Positions 1 through 7,003 of a stretch of DNA of 8,570 bases are shown in pieces. Every line of letters begins with the position of its first letter. Within the stretch, counting starts at the first letter, position 1. This DNA is from Firmicutes bacterium CAG:170 (GTDB taxonomy: Bacteria > Bacillota > Clostridia > Oscillospirales > Oscillospiraceae): contig FR887172.1 of NCBI GenBank assembly GCA_000436735.1, positions 5,631-14,200 of the forward strand, given 5' to 3'. The notes below the pieces were generated by a model, which worked only from the letters and a program-made list of their open reading frames with translations, had not been told where the DNA came from and ran no database searches. A program made the translations under genes and the position numbers.

Positions 1-654
1 CCCCCCAGCCCCGCCGTCTCGGCCGCAGACCGTATAGCGCGCGGCAAACGCCGCCGGGTCGGAAAGGTCGCCGCAGGGATGCTCCTCCACGCGCTCGCGG
101 ATCGCAAGCGCGCCGTCCGCCGCCTTGCAGCGGATGACGATGCCGTCCAGCATCTCCGTGATCTCAGTCACCATGTCCTGCCCGCTTCTATGCTCATAGC
201 TGTGGCGCAGGATCACATTGGCCGCCGAAAAGCGCATGCCGCGATACACGCCCTCGCGGAAGCACCGAAGCTCGCACTTTTCCCAGAGCCGGTCTACCAG
301 CCGCGACTCGCGCAGCCATGCTTCGTCGATCCGAAGCTCCGGCGAACGGCCCTCCGGACCGAAGGCGCGGTCCAGCTCTGCCCGGTAGAAATCGCCGAGC
401 TGCGCGTCCAGCAGCGCTCTTCTCTGCCGCTGCGCGGCGCCTGCGATCAGGCCGCCCGCCGCGCCGACGGCCAGCAGTGCGCAGGCCAGCAGCTTTTTCT
501 GCCACACCCACAGCACCAGCACGCAGGCGATGACGCTCACGATGCACAGCAGCATAAAAATTGCTTCCACCCGCTGACAGCGGCCCAGCTGCCGCGACAG
601 CGCCTCGTCGCTCAGCTTTTCCGCAGCGGCGGTACTTTCTCTGTTCTTTGCCAT
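1..654 (-). CDS. Two-helix membrane protein, DUF3137-like, partial (C-terminus beyond window)
   Basis: The frame is open from an ATG at 654 to the left edge (218 codons), so the C-terminus is missing. The protein begins MAKNREST, has a charged N-terminus of about 28 residues, then two hydrophobic segments at about residues 29-51 and 53-74 joined by a short QKK turn. A soluble region follows. Its pattern (an early FYRAELDRAF segment, then a CFREGVYRGMRF segment near residues 130-141, later MLDGIVIRC) resembles DUF3137 proteins, which have two N-terminal helices and a cytoplasmic domain of unknown function. This family call is from memory of the pattern and is moderate. The start lies only four bases after the stop of the upstream lipoprotein gene, so the two are almost certainly co-transcribed and probably translationally coupled. 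No enzymatic motif is visible. It could instead be an unrelated small membrane protein. Confidence 0.75.
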   Translation of the reverse strand, partial: MAKNRESTAAAEKLSDEALSRQLGRCQRVEAIFMLLCIVSVIACVLVLWVWQKKLLACALLAVGAAGGLIAGAAQRQRRALLDAQLGDFYRAELDRAFGPEGRSPELRIDEAWLRESRLVDRLWEKCELRCFREGVYRGMRFSAANVILRHSYEHRSGQDMVTEITEMLDGIVIRCKAADGALAIRERVEEHPCGDLSDPAAFAARYTVCGRDGGAGG

Positions 655-658
655 AGGC

Positions 659-1123
659 TCACGTCTTCTCTCCCGGTGCATGGAGCGCGGAGCAGTCCGG
701 CTGATAGACATAGCCGTCTGCGGCATCCCAATACCAGACCAGCACCGTCTGCGTGCCGTCCTCATGCAGGAAGGTCATTCGAATGTCGCCCTGCGCGTCT
801 GCATTCAGATCGTCGAAGGAGATCCCGCTGTAGGCGCTCTGCGCGTCCGGAATGGTCTCCGGATAGACGGCCTCGTCCAGCAGCACCTGTTCCGCCGTGT
901 CATAGTAGATCGCGGCGTCCTCCGTATGGACGCAGACGCAGACATCGATGTGCTCTGCGTCCCGGACGAGCGTTCCCATGTCGTTGATGATGCCCCAGGT
1001 GCGCCAGTCCGCGCCCGCGATATCGCTGCCGTCCGGCTCTGCGTCCGGCTCCGCCGCCGGTGCGCAGCCCGCGAGCAGGCCGCAGGCCAGCGCCAGCAGG
1101 AGCGCCAGAATTTTCTTCTTCAT
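659..1123 (-). CDS. Small lipoprotein with degenerate FG-GAP/Ca-binding-like loop
   Basis: This is a 154-residue predicted lipoprotein exported by Sec and anchored to the outer face of the membrane. The N-terminus MKKKILALLLALACGLLAGC is a lipoprotein signal peptide with lipobox LAGC and lipidated Cys20. The start is taken at 1123, not at the ATG 15 bases upstream, because GGAGG lies six bases before it and the upstream ATG would overlap that site. The mature part begins with an acidic Ala/Glu/Pro/Asp linker. Near residues 101-116 is ISFDDLNADAQGDIRM, whose D105-x-N107-x-D109-x3-D113 spacing matches the DxNxDGxxD Ca-binding loop of FG-GAP/VCBS-like and dockerin-like proteins, with Ala replacing Gly. 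After it comes a strand-rich VLVWYWDAADGYVYQ segment. Role unknown; sensing or binding at the cell surface is inference. It starts 17 bases after the large lipoprotein gene ends. Confidence 0.86.
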   Translation of the reverse strand: MKKKILALLLALACGLLAGCAPAAEPDAEPDGSDIAGADWRTWGIINDMGTLVRDAEHIDVCVCVHTEDAAIYYDTAEQVLLDEAVYPETIPDAQSAYSGISFDDLNADAQGDIRMTFLHEDGTQTVLVWYWDAADGYVYQPDCSALHAPGEKT

Positions 1124-1140
1124 CGCTTTCCTCCGCATTC

Positions 1141-2721
1141 TCAGTCGAAGTAATCGCCCCAGCCGTCGTCATAGCCGTCGCCGGGGTCGCTCCAGCCGTC
1201 GCCGGGATCGGACCATGGGTCATAGTCGTCGTAGTATCCGTCGCTGTAGTCCCAGCCCGCGTCGTTGGCCTCCATGTACTCGCCGGTGTCCTCGTCGATA
1301 TAGCCGTCGGAACCGAAGCCGATGAACTCGTTCTCATAGCCGTTCCAGTACCAGATATCGCCGTCCTCGTCATACCAGTAGTACGCCGTGCCGTAGTCGC
1401 CGGGGTCGGAGGCGGGCTGCGCGGGACGGCTCTTCGGCGCGGTGCTCCAGCCCGCGGTGTAGGAAAGGGTCGTCAGCATGTTGTTGCAGATGTCGAAATA
1501 GTTGCGGATGCGGGCCTCCTCGGCAATTGTGACCGCGACCAGCGCATATCCGGTCGGGCCGTAGTAGCGCACCTCCATGCAGCCGCGCACGGGATGGTCG
1601 GGGCCGTTGGCAAAGATCGAGCCGTCGAGCCACATATAGCCGGTCAGGCTGTAGTTGTCGCCGTTGTCCTGGAAATTCGAGCCGAAGGACTTCAGCAGAT
1701 AGCTTCCGTACATGCTGTTCATGAAGTCGTCGAGCATCTTCACCATGTACGCCTTCGCCGTGGCCGCGCCCTGCGACATGTAGTCGTCGAAGCCGGAGAT
1801 TGGCTGGAAGGCGACCAGGATGTTGGAGTAATAGTCGTCGGTGCCGTCCTCCATGACCGCGTTGAAGCTCAGCGAATTGGAGACGGAGGACTGCTCATGC
1901 GCCTCCATCTGGATAGGATAGTCGATGGTGACGTTCGTGAAACCGCCAGGGAAGCTGGCCGTCTGGTTCAGCTCGTCCTCCGGTGTCGGCAGGAGCATGA
2001 TATAGTCCCACGGGGAAAGCGCGTTCCCGTTCTCGTCGCTCAGGCTGCCGTCCGCCGCCTGCGTCAGCGTGGCGAGGAAGCTTCCGTCCTCCTGATACAG
2101 TGAGACGCCGCCTTCCTCCATGACCACATGGCCGGGGCCGACCTGCTGACCGTAAAGGTTGATGGCGATCCATTCATAGTCCTCGTTAATCACGATGTAG
2201 AACGGCTCCGTGTCAAATTTCCAGCAACCCGCATAGGGCGCGATATCGGCCGTTTCGTCGATCGTGTAGTCCGGCTCCTCGATCCACTCGTCCTCCGTAT
2301 CGTAGGCGGAGGGGTCGTAGTCGCTGACCACGTCGAAGGGCACCTCGCCCTCGGGCGGCAGGAATACGATGTAGTCGCCGTCGTGCAGCTCGATGTCCAG
2401 CTCATCCACGCTGGTGTCGTACAGGATGTAGTTCTCGCCGTTGTAGACCAGAATGTTGTAGGTATCCGGGACCTCGGACTCCTTGTAGGTGCCAAGTCCG
2501 GCCTCGATGCTCTCGCCGTCGGCAAAGACGCCGTCCACATATTCCGTGTCCCATTCGGTGCTGGTCGAAGGGGTGATGCTGATCGACGAAATATCGCAGC
2601 CGCTGCGGTTGACCAGCGTGACCGACACCGACACCTCCGGCTCCGGTTCGCCGCAGGCCGTCAGCGTCAGCAGAAGAACGGCGCTCAGCAGCAGCACCAG
2701 AATCCACCTTGTGCGTTTCAT
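1141..2721 (-). CDS. Large multidomain lipoprotein with acidic Trp/Tyr-rich C-terminal tail
   Basis: This is a 526-residue predicted surface lipoprotein: signal peptide residues 1-22, lipobox LTAC, lipidated Cys23. The start at 2721 is chosen over an in-frame TTG 15 bases upstream because AGGAGG sits six bases before the ATG and the TTG would be part of that site. Four parts are visible. Residues 31-118 are a beta-rich segment (VTLVNRSGCDISSISITPS, later DGVFADGESIEAG) of a type seen in other clostridial lipoproteins. Residues about 160-240 start PYAGCWKFD and look like a small beta-barrel or lipocalin-like fold. Residues about 256-422 have the length and pattern of PsbP/DcrB-like lipoprotein domains. 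From R432 to the end there is no Lys or Arg; the tail is rich in Asp, Gly, Tyr and Trp, with two WSDPGDG repeats. The domain assignments are inference. It lies 42 bases after the DUF2442 gene with no terminator between. No catalytic motif is recognised. Confidence 0.93.
   Translation of the reverse strand: MKRTRWILVLLLSAVLLLTLTACGEPEPEVSVSVTLVNRSGCDISSISITPSTSTEWDTEYVDGVFADGESIEAGLGTYKESEVPDTYNILVYNGENYILYDTSVDELDIELHDGDYIVFLPPEGEVPFDVVSDYDPSAYDTEDEWIEEPDYTIDETADIAPYAGCWKFDTEPFYIVINEDYEWIAINLYGQQVGPGHVVMEEGGVSLYQEDGSFLATLTQAADGSLSDENGNALSPWDYIMLLPTPEDELNQTASFPGGFTNVTIDYPIQMEAHEQSSVSNSLSFNAVMEDGTDDYYSNILVAFQPISGFDDYMSQGAATAKAYMVKMLDDFMNSMYGSYLLKSFGSNFQDNGDNYSLTGYMWLDGSIFANGPDHPVRGCMEVRYYGPTGYALVAVTIAEEARIRNYFDICNNMLTTLSYTAGWSTAPKSRPAQPASDPGDYGTAYYWYDEDGDIWYWNGYENEFIGFGSDGYIDEDTGEYMEANDAGWDYSDGYYDDYDPWSDPGDGWSDPGDGYDDGWGDYFD
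1174..1215 (-). repeat. Two tandem 21-nt units encoding WSDPGDG
   Basis: Within the lipoprotein tail (residues 503-516), the heptapeptide WSDPGDG is encoded twice in direct succession at 1195-1215 and 1174-1194. The copies differ at synonymous positions (TCC/AGC, GAT/GAC), so the peptide repeat looks maintained at protein level and is not a fresh DNA duplication. A further related DGYDDGWGD segment follows. Confidence 0.85.
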
Positions 2722-2763
2722 AATTTTCCTCCTCAAATTCCGTTTTCGTTTCCGAAGCTCCGC

Positions 2764-3003
2764 TCAGTGCGCCTGCTCCGCCATGCTCAGAAGCTCGTCA
2801 TGGCTCAGCTCCACATTGCCGAAGCGGACAAAGATCCCGTTCGTCACGGCACTGCCCCATGTATGCAGGTCGGAAAGCGGCCGGAAGCGGAGCTTATCCA
2901 GATGCGGCTTCATGTCCAGAAGCAGACGGCTGCCGGAGACGAAATCCACCTGAAGAATGTAGTCCGGAAGCGGCGCGACCGCTGAAATATATTTCCGATA
3001 CAA
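2764..3003 (-). CDS. DUF2442 (NE0471-type) small protein, TTG start
   Basis: This is a 79-residue protein. It matches the DUF2442 pattern: VAPLPDYILQVDF near the N-terminus, an SGSRLLLDMKP strand-turn, an F-x-PLSD segment, a VTNGIFVRFGNVELS segment, and a final DELLSMAEQ helix. DUF2442 proteins are small, mostly uncharacterised, and often found beside DUF4160 proteins in possible toxin-antitoxin-like or regulatory pairs; no DUF4160 partner is seen here. The TTG start at 3003 is supported by a near-perfect AAGGAGG seven bases upstream; the only internal ATG falls at LLLDMKP and would delete the conserved front strand. It is the first gene of the minus-strand lipoprotein cluster. A perfect 15-bp hairpin lies just 22 bases upstream of the start, leaving little room for a promoter of its own. 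Function unknown. Confidence 0.9.
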   Translation of the reverse strand: MYRKYISAVAPLPDYILQVDFVSGSRLLLDMKPHLDKLRFRPLSDLHTWGSAVTNGIFVRFGNVELSHDELLSMAEQAH

Positions 3004-3025
3004 GAAAGCTCCTCCTTCCGCATGG

Positions 3026-3062
3026 AAAGATCCACCGTACCTTTATTGTACGGTGGATCTTT
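3026..3062 (-). terminator. Perfect 15-bp hairpin after the LuxR gene: terminator or attenuator
   Basis: The arms AAAGATCCACCGTAC (3026-3040) and GTACGGTGGATCTTT (3048-3062) pair perfectly around a seven-base loop. The hairpin begins 22 bases past the LuxR-family gene's TAA on the minus strand and ends in only three T, so it is a terminator with a weak U-tract; its A3/T3 ends would work in both directions. The DUF2442 ribosome binding site begins a few bases later. A TACAAT hexamer in and beside the loop (3045-3050, minus) could be a -10 box, so an operator role is possible. Confidence 0.7.
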
Positions 3063-3084
3063 GGAAATGCATATTAACCAATGG

Positions 3085-5589
3085 TTAGGGTGTATCTGCG
3101 TTCAGAAGCTCCGCGAGGCGGCGGCGCTTGGTGCGCGTGTCGCCGTCGAGGAAGAGCTTGGAATAGATCTGGTTGACGTACTGCTTGACGCTTCCCTCGG
3201 AGAGGAAGAGCTTCTCGGCGATCTCGCGGTTGCTCAGACGCGCGGCAGCCAGCTGGGCGATCTCCCGCTCGCGCGCGGTCAGCGCCATGAGCGCCTCCGG
3301 CTGTGCCGGCTCCTCCGGCTGCGGTGTGAGCCGCGCCTCGTACCGCGCGCCAAGCTCGAGAATACGCCCGGTCAGCTCTGCGGATGCGCCGTCCGTACAC
3401 TGCGGCAGCAGCTCCCGCAACCAGCGGAAATTCTCCGCGAACGGGATCAGCAGCCCGTCCGGCGCGGCCTCGCGCAGGGCGGCGTTCATCTGCTCCAGCG
3501 CCTCCGCGCGCTTCCCCAGCGCCGCGTAGGCCGCCGCCGTCTGGATGCGGATATGCAGCGCGACCAGCGCATAGTGCAGCCCCGCGCACGCGCCGAGCAG
3601 CCCCGCGCTGCGGGCGATCACGCGGGCATACGCCTCCTGCGCCAGATAGACCTGATTTTCGATCAGCTCCATCATCGGCTTTCCGGGCGCGAGAAAGTTG
3701 AGCGACGCGAGCCGGTGCTCCGCGAACACGTCCGGGATCTGCTCCGTCCGGCCGCACAGCGCCTGATAGTAGGCGCAGGAGGCGTCCAGAAGCTTGATCC
3801 ACGCGGCGTTGTGGTGCCGTTTCAGCTCCTCCCTGCGCTGTGCGAAGGTACAGCGCGGCTTTTCATCCGTACAGAGCGACATCCGCCACGCCAGAAAATC
3901 GCAGCAGAGCGCCATGTTCTCCTGTCCGTTCCCTTCGATCTGCGCATAGGCGCTCTCGAGCGCGATCTGCGCGTCGGAGAAGCGGCCCTGCATAAACGCC
4001 GCCTCCGCGTCCATGATCCGCTCCGCGCCGCGTCCGTGGCCGTTCGTGATCCGGTAGTAGTGCGGCATACATTCCTCCATCTCGCGCAGCTCCTGCGGCA
4101 GCAGGCCCGGCGCGCGGTGGAACATCATCAAAACCGACGGCGAGCCGAACGTCCATCCGCCCTCGTTGCGGATGCTGATGGCCGGGCGGGACATCTGGCT
4201 GCTTGCGCTGCGATGCAGGCGGCTCATGGCGCTGATATCGTTGTAGCAGAGGAAGCTCATGATGAGGTCGCACTCGCCCAGAAGATTGCCGCGCTCCTCC
4301 TCGGGCATCTCCGGCCGCTCTGCGATGGCCGTCAGCAGCAGCTCCTTCAGCTCCAGCATTTTCGGGATCTGCCGCCAGTTGAACATGCTGCGCATCAGCA
4401 CCAGAACGGCAAACGGATGCGCTTTGAGCGCCTCCTGCGGGCATTCGGCCAGCCATTCCAGCACCTCCGACGGCTTCAAAGATGCCAGCAGGATCCCCGC
4501 GTCGCTCTGGACGACGCGGAGCATGGCGCCGCAGTCGCCGCTCCGGCGGTAGAACGCCATCGCGTGCAGATACTGCCCATGCGCCTCGTACCACTGGCCG
4601 TAGCGGCCCTCATAGACGCGCTGCTTCTCCGGCCGCAGCGTCCGGAAGGCCCGCTCCGCGCAGCTCTTCATCATATGGTGGAAGCGGAAGGTCCCACCGT
4701 CCGCGAGGCGCGTGACGAAGGCGTTCTGCTCCGTCATCGCCGCGATCAGCGCGGCGGCGTTTTTGTTCCCGCTGATAAACTGCGCCATTTCGACTGTAAA
4801 TTCATCCGCAAGGCCCATGACCGCAAGGAATTCCTGCCGCCGCGGCGGCAGCGGGTCGATCATGGCGGCGGAAAACATCGTATAGATATCCGAATTGGGG
4901 TCCGGCAGCGTTCCGCGCTCGGAAAGCGTGCGCAGATTCAGATAGACGGCGGAAAACCAGCCCTCGCTGGAATACAGCATCTCTTCGATCTGCGCGTCCG
5001 TCAGCTCCGTGCCGCAGCGGCGGGCATAGACGGAAAGCTCCGTGTGGTTCAGCCGGAGCTGCTCCGTACCGATCTGATAGAGCCGCCCGCCCAGCCGGAG
5101 CACCTCGTCCGCAGGCAGGAAGCGGTCGCGGCTGGCGACGATCAGATGCACGTTCTCCGGCAGCCGGTTCGTCAGCATACACAAAAAGCGCGGGACGCGG
5201 ATATCCGTGAGCAGATGGAAGTCGTCGAGGAACAGATAGCAGGGCGCTTCGCCCCCGAGCGCGTGGCACAGGTCGTCCGCGAGAAGCGCCGCCCCGGCGG
5301 TATCCGTCGGACACGCGCACTCCCGGAGCACATCCAGCCCCGCGCGGGAGAATGCATCCTGCGCGCTTCTCCAGAAGATGGCCAGATTGTCGGAATAGAC
5401 GCTGATGCGCAGGACGCGCGCCTGCTCCAGCTTTGTCCGTTCGCCGAGATACCAGTTCACGGCGGTCGTTTTTCCGTAGCCCATCGGCGCGACCACGGTC
5501 GTCAGCGCACTGCGCGCAATTGGACGCAGGCACTCCTGCAAGCGCTCCGAGATATAGATGCTGTTCAGATCCCACCGCCGCTTCGCCAT
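3085..5589 (-). CDS. MalT-like LuxR-family ATP-dependent transcriptional regulator
   Basis: This is an 834-residue cytoplasmic regulator of the LAL/MalT (STAND ATPase) type. It has an N-terminal nucleotide-binding domain with Walker A APMGYGKTT at residues 34-42 and Walker B CYLFLDD at 117-123, then a long helical TPR-like region from about 250 to 740, then a C-terminal LuxR helix-turn-helix from about 770 (LTAREREIAQLA, LSNREIAEKL, SEGSVKQYVNQIYSKL). No receiver domain is present, so it should be switched by ligand and nucleotide, not phosphorylation. In this family effector binding plus ATP promotes assembly and activation; the effector here is unknown. The frame extends upstream to 5748, but that extension reads through the terminator hairpin at 5701-5730. 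The ATG at 5589 (MAKRRWDLNSIY), with GGAG seven bases upstream, fits the usual family start. The gene stands alone between two hairpins. Target genes cannot be named from sequence; the neighbouring lipoprotein cluster or reductase are candidates only. Confidence 0.95.
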   Translation of the reverse strand: MAKRRWDLNSIYISERLQECLRPIARSALTTVVAPMGYGKTTAVNWYLGERTKLEQARVLRISVYSDNLAIFWRSAQDAFSRAGLDVLRECACPTDTAGAALLADDLCHALGGEAPCYLFLDDFHLLTDIRVPRFLCMLTNRLPENVHLIVASRDRFLPADEVLRLGGRLYQIGTEQLRLNHTELSVYARRCGTELTDAQIEEMLYSSEGWFSAVYLNLRTLSERGTLPDPNSDIYTMFSAAMIDPLPPRRQEFLAVMGLADEFTVEMAQFISGNKNAAALIAAMTEQNAFVTRLADGGTFRFHHMMKSCAERAFRTLRPEKQRVYEGRYGQWYEAHGQYLHAMAFYRRSGDCGAMLRVVQSDAGILLASLKPSEVLEWLAECPQEALKAHPFAVLVLMRSMFNWRQIPKMLELKELLLTAIAERPEMPEEERGNLLGECDLIMSFLCYNDISAMSRLHRSASSQMSRPAISIRNEGGWTFGSPSVLMMFHRAPGLLPQELREMEECMPHYYRITNGHGRGAERIMDAEAAFMQGRFSDAQIALESAYAQIEGNGQENMALCCDFLAWRMSLCTDEKPRCTFAQRREELKRHHNAAWIKLLDASCAYYQALCGRTEQIPDVFAEHRLASLNFLAPGKPMMELIENQVYLAQEAYARVIARSAGLLGACAGLHYALVALHIRIQTAAAYAALGKRAEALEQMNAALREAAPDGLLIPFAENFRWLRELLPQCTDGASAELTGRILELGARYEARLTPQPEEPAQPEALMALTAREREIAQLAAARLSNREIAEKLFLSEGSVKQYVNQIYSKLFLDGDTRTKRRRLAELLNADTP

Positions 5590-5632
5590 GGCCCATCTCC
5601 GTTTCCGGCGCTTCGCGCCTGTTTCTGTGCTT

Positions 5633-5641
5633 ATCTTAGCA
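5633..5641 (-). promoter_or_regulatory. Extended -10 promoter for the LuxR-family gene
   Basis: On the minus strand TGC-TAAGAT forms an extended -10 element (TGn plus a five-of-six TATAAT match) in an AT-rich patch of otherwise GC-rich DNA. No good -35 lies 17 bases upstream (TTCCCT). The predicted start of transcription is near 5626, giving a leader of about 37 bases that holds a small GGCGC/GCGCC hairpin (5607-5619) just before the ribosome binding site. Confidence 0.55.
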
Positions 5642-5700
5642 TATTTTCCAGCACAAGGGAAGCCCGGGGTTCGGCGCATTCCCTGTCCTTTCCGCGTGAA

Positions 5701-5730
5701 AGCCCTCCCGGCGATACCGCCGGGAGGGCT
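5701..5730 (-). terminator. Terminator after the aldo/keto reductase gene
   Basis: A 13-bp perfect GC-rich stem (AGCCCTCCCGGCG at 5701-5713 with its complement at 5718-5730) encloses a four-base loop and is followed on the minus strand by CTTTCAC. It lies about 50 bases past the reductase stop. A smaller GGGC-TTCG-GCCC stem with a stable UUCG loop (5749-5760) comes between. The hairpin also lies upstream of the LuxR gene's promoter, isolating the two units. Confidence 0.8.
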
Positions 5731-5780
5731 GTTTCTGGAATTCCGCAAGGGCCGAAGCCCGCTTTCTTCGCTATATTTTC

Positions 5781-6893
5781 TTATTCAAACGTCTCCGCGA
5801 TGGTCTTGAGCCACTCCGTGATCTCCAGATGCTGCGGGCAGTGCTCCTCGCACTGGCGGCAGCCGATGCAGTCGGATGCCTTGCCCGCCTTATCGGTCGC
5901 CCATTTGTATTCCGTGACATACTGTGCCTTGCCCAGCGCCGCGAAGCGGCGGTAGTCGTTATAGACCGTAAACAGTGACGGGATGGGAATGCTCTGCGGG
6001 CAGCCGTCGGTGCAGTAGCGGCAGTCGGTGCAGCCGATGGTGATGGATTTGCGCGTGATCTCCGCCGCCTGCTCGACCAGCGCGTACTCTTCCTCGTTCA
6101 GCGGCTGGAAGTCCTGCATGTACGCGACGTTGTCTGCGACCTGCTCTGGCGTGCTCATGCCGCTGAGAACGACCATGACGTTTTCCAGCGACGCGGCGTA
6201 ACGCACGGCCCACGACGCGATGGACGATTCCCGCTCCTTTGCCTTGAGCAGTCTTTCCGCCTCCTCCGGCAGGCCCGCCAGACGGCCGCCCTTGATCGGC
6301 TCCATGACGATCACCGGCTTCTGGTGCTTCACGCAGACCTCATAGCACTTCCGGGACTGGATCTTCTCGTCCTCCCAGTCGAGGTAGTTGATCTGAAGCT
6401 GGACATACTCGACCTCCGGATGCGCCGTCAGAATCTCGTCGAGCAGCTCCGCCGTGTCGTGGTAGGAAAATCCAATGTGCTTCGTTTTGCCCTCTGCCTT
6501 CTTCTGCTGGATAAAGCCGAAGGCACCGACCTTTTCTGCGTGCTCATAGTTCTGGCGGTCAACGCTGTGGAGCCAGTAATAGTCGAAGTAGTCCACACCG
6601 CAGCGCGCAAGCTGCTCGTTAAAGATACCCTCCATCTCGTCCGCGCCGGGCTTGCCGCTCAGCGGCAGCTTGTCTGTGATCGTGAACGCATCGCGCGGAT
6701 AGCGCTTGACGACCAGCTCCCGGAGCGTCGTTTCGCTCTTGCCGCCATGGTACATATAGGCCGTGTCAAAATAGGTAAACCCGGCGGCCAGATACGCGTC
6801 GAACATCTTTTTAGTGGTCTCCATATCGATTACCCTCTGTCCGTCCGCCTCGATCTGCGGCAGGCGCATCGCGCCGAATCCCAATTTCTTCAT
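5781..6893 (-). CDS. Aldo/keto reductase with C-terminal 2x[4Fe-4S] ferredoxin domain
   Basis: This is a 370-residue cytoplasmic NAD(P)H-type oxidoreductase of the Fe-S aldo/keto reductase group common in anaerobic Firmicutes. The N-terminal barrel carries the family tetrad: Asp43 and Tyr48 (FDTAYMYHGGKSE), Lys75 (ITDKLPL) and His109 (YYWLHSVD). The C-terminus has two ferredoxin-type motifs, CTDCRYCTDGCP (Cys288, 291, 294, 298) and CIGCRQCEEHCP (Cys342, 345, 348, 352), each CX2CX2CX3CP, so electrons may pass between a carbonyl substrate and a ferredoxin or flavin partner. The substrate is unknown. The ATG at 6893 has GGAAGGAG eight bases upstream; a second ATG at 6900 is out of frame and only one base from that site. 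It has its own sigma-A promoter and is divergent from the MerR-family gene, a common arrangement when the regulator controls its neighbour; that link is inference. Confidence 0.97.
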   Translation of the reverse strand: MKKLGFGAMRLPQIEADGQRVIDMETTKKMFDAYLAAGFTYFDTAYMYHGGKSETTLRELVVKRYPRDAFTITDKLPLSGKPGADEMEGIFNEQLARCGVDYFDYYWLHSVDRQNYEHAEKVGAFGFIQQKKAEGKTKHIGFSYHDTAELLDEILTAHPEVEYVQLQINYLDWEDEKIQSRKCYEVCVKHQKPVIVMEPIKGGRLAGLPEEAERLLKAKERESSIASWAVRYAASLENVMVVLSGMSTPEQVADNVAYMQDFQPLNEEEYALVEQAAEITRKSITIGCTDCRYCTDGCPQSIPIPSLFTVYNDYRRFAALGKAQYVTEYKWATDKAGKASDCIGCRQCEEHCPQHLEITEWLKTIAETFE

Positions 6894-6930
6894 ATCTCAT
6901 GCTCCTTCCGTGTTTTGTTCTCCTAACAAT

Positions 6931-6959
6931 ATTATAATTGCAGCCGTGCCGGGACGCAA
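6931..6959 (-). promoter_or_regulatory. Sigma-A promoter of the aldo/keto reductase gene
   Basis: On the minus strand TTGCGT (6954-6959) and a perfect TATAAT (6931-6936) are separated by exactly 17 bases. The -10 lies in the most AT-rich part of the intergenic region, and transcription would start about 30 bases before the ATG. This is the best promoter in the window. Confidence 0.8.
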
Positions 6960-6970
6960 TGCTTTTTCTC

Positions 6971-6999
6971 TGTGCATTTCCGAAAAAATATGCTATGAT
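6971..6999 (+). promoter_or_regulatory. Extended -10 promoter upstream of the MerR-family gene
   Basis: TGC-TATGAT (6991-6999) is an extended -10 with a five-of-six TATAAT match, preceded at 17 bases by a weak TGTGCA (6971-6976). It closely resembles the TGCTAAGAT element before the LuxR-family gene. Transcripts from here would cross the MerR-type promoter at 7004-7034. Confidence 0.5.
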
Positions 7000-7003
7000 C
7001 CTC

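Noticed and set aside
79..987. A 302-codon plus-strand frame over the first two minus-strand genes
   Set aside because: The minus strand shows membrane helices, a lipoprotein signal and good ribosome binding sites; this frame has low-complexity Arg/His/Pro composition.
1060..2103. A Val-rich plus-strand frame opposite the large lipoprotein gene
   Set aside because: Its valines mirror the Asp and Tyr codons of the lipoprotein on the other strand; it has no ribosome binding site or family pattern.
3075..3087. TAACCA-A-TGGTTA dyad overlapping the LuxR gene's stop codon as an operator
   Set aside because: Six-base arms around one base are easily found by chance and there is no promoter in good position beside it; not enough to call a site.
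5590..5748. N-terminal extension of the LuxR-family protein by 53 residues
   Set aside because: It would be translated through the reductase terminator hairpin and the promoter region, has no ribosome binding site, and lacks family similarity.
3022..5955. A 977-codon plus-strand open frame opposite the LuxR-family gene
   Set aside because: It is Arg/His/Leu/Gln-rich with no domain pattern and runs antisense through a gene with clear Walker and HTH motifs; long antisense frames are expected at this GC content.
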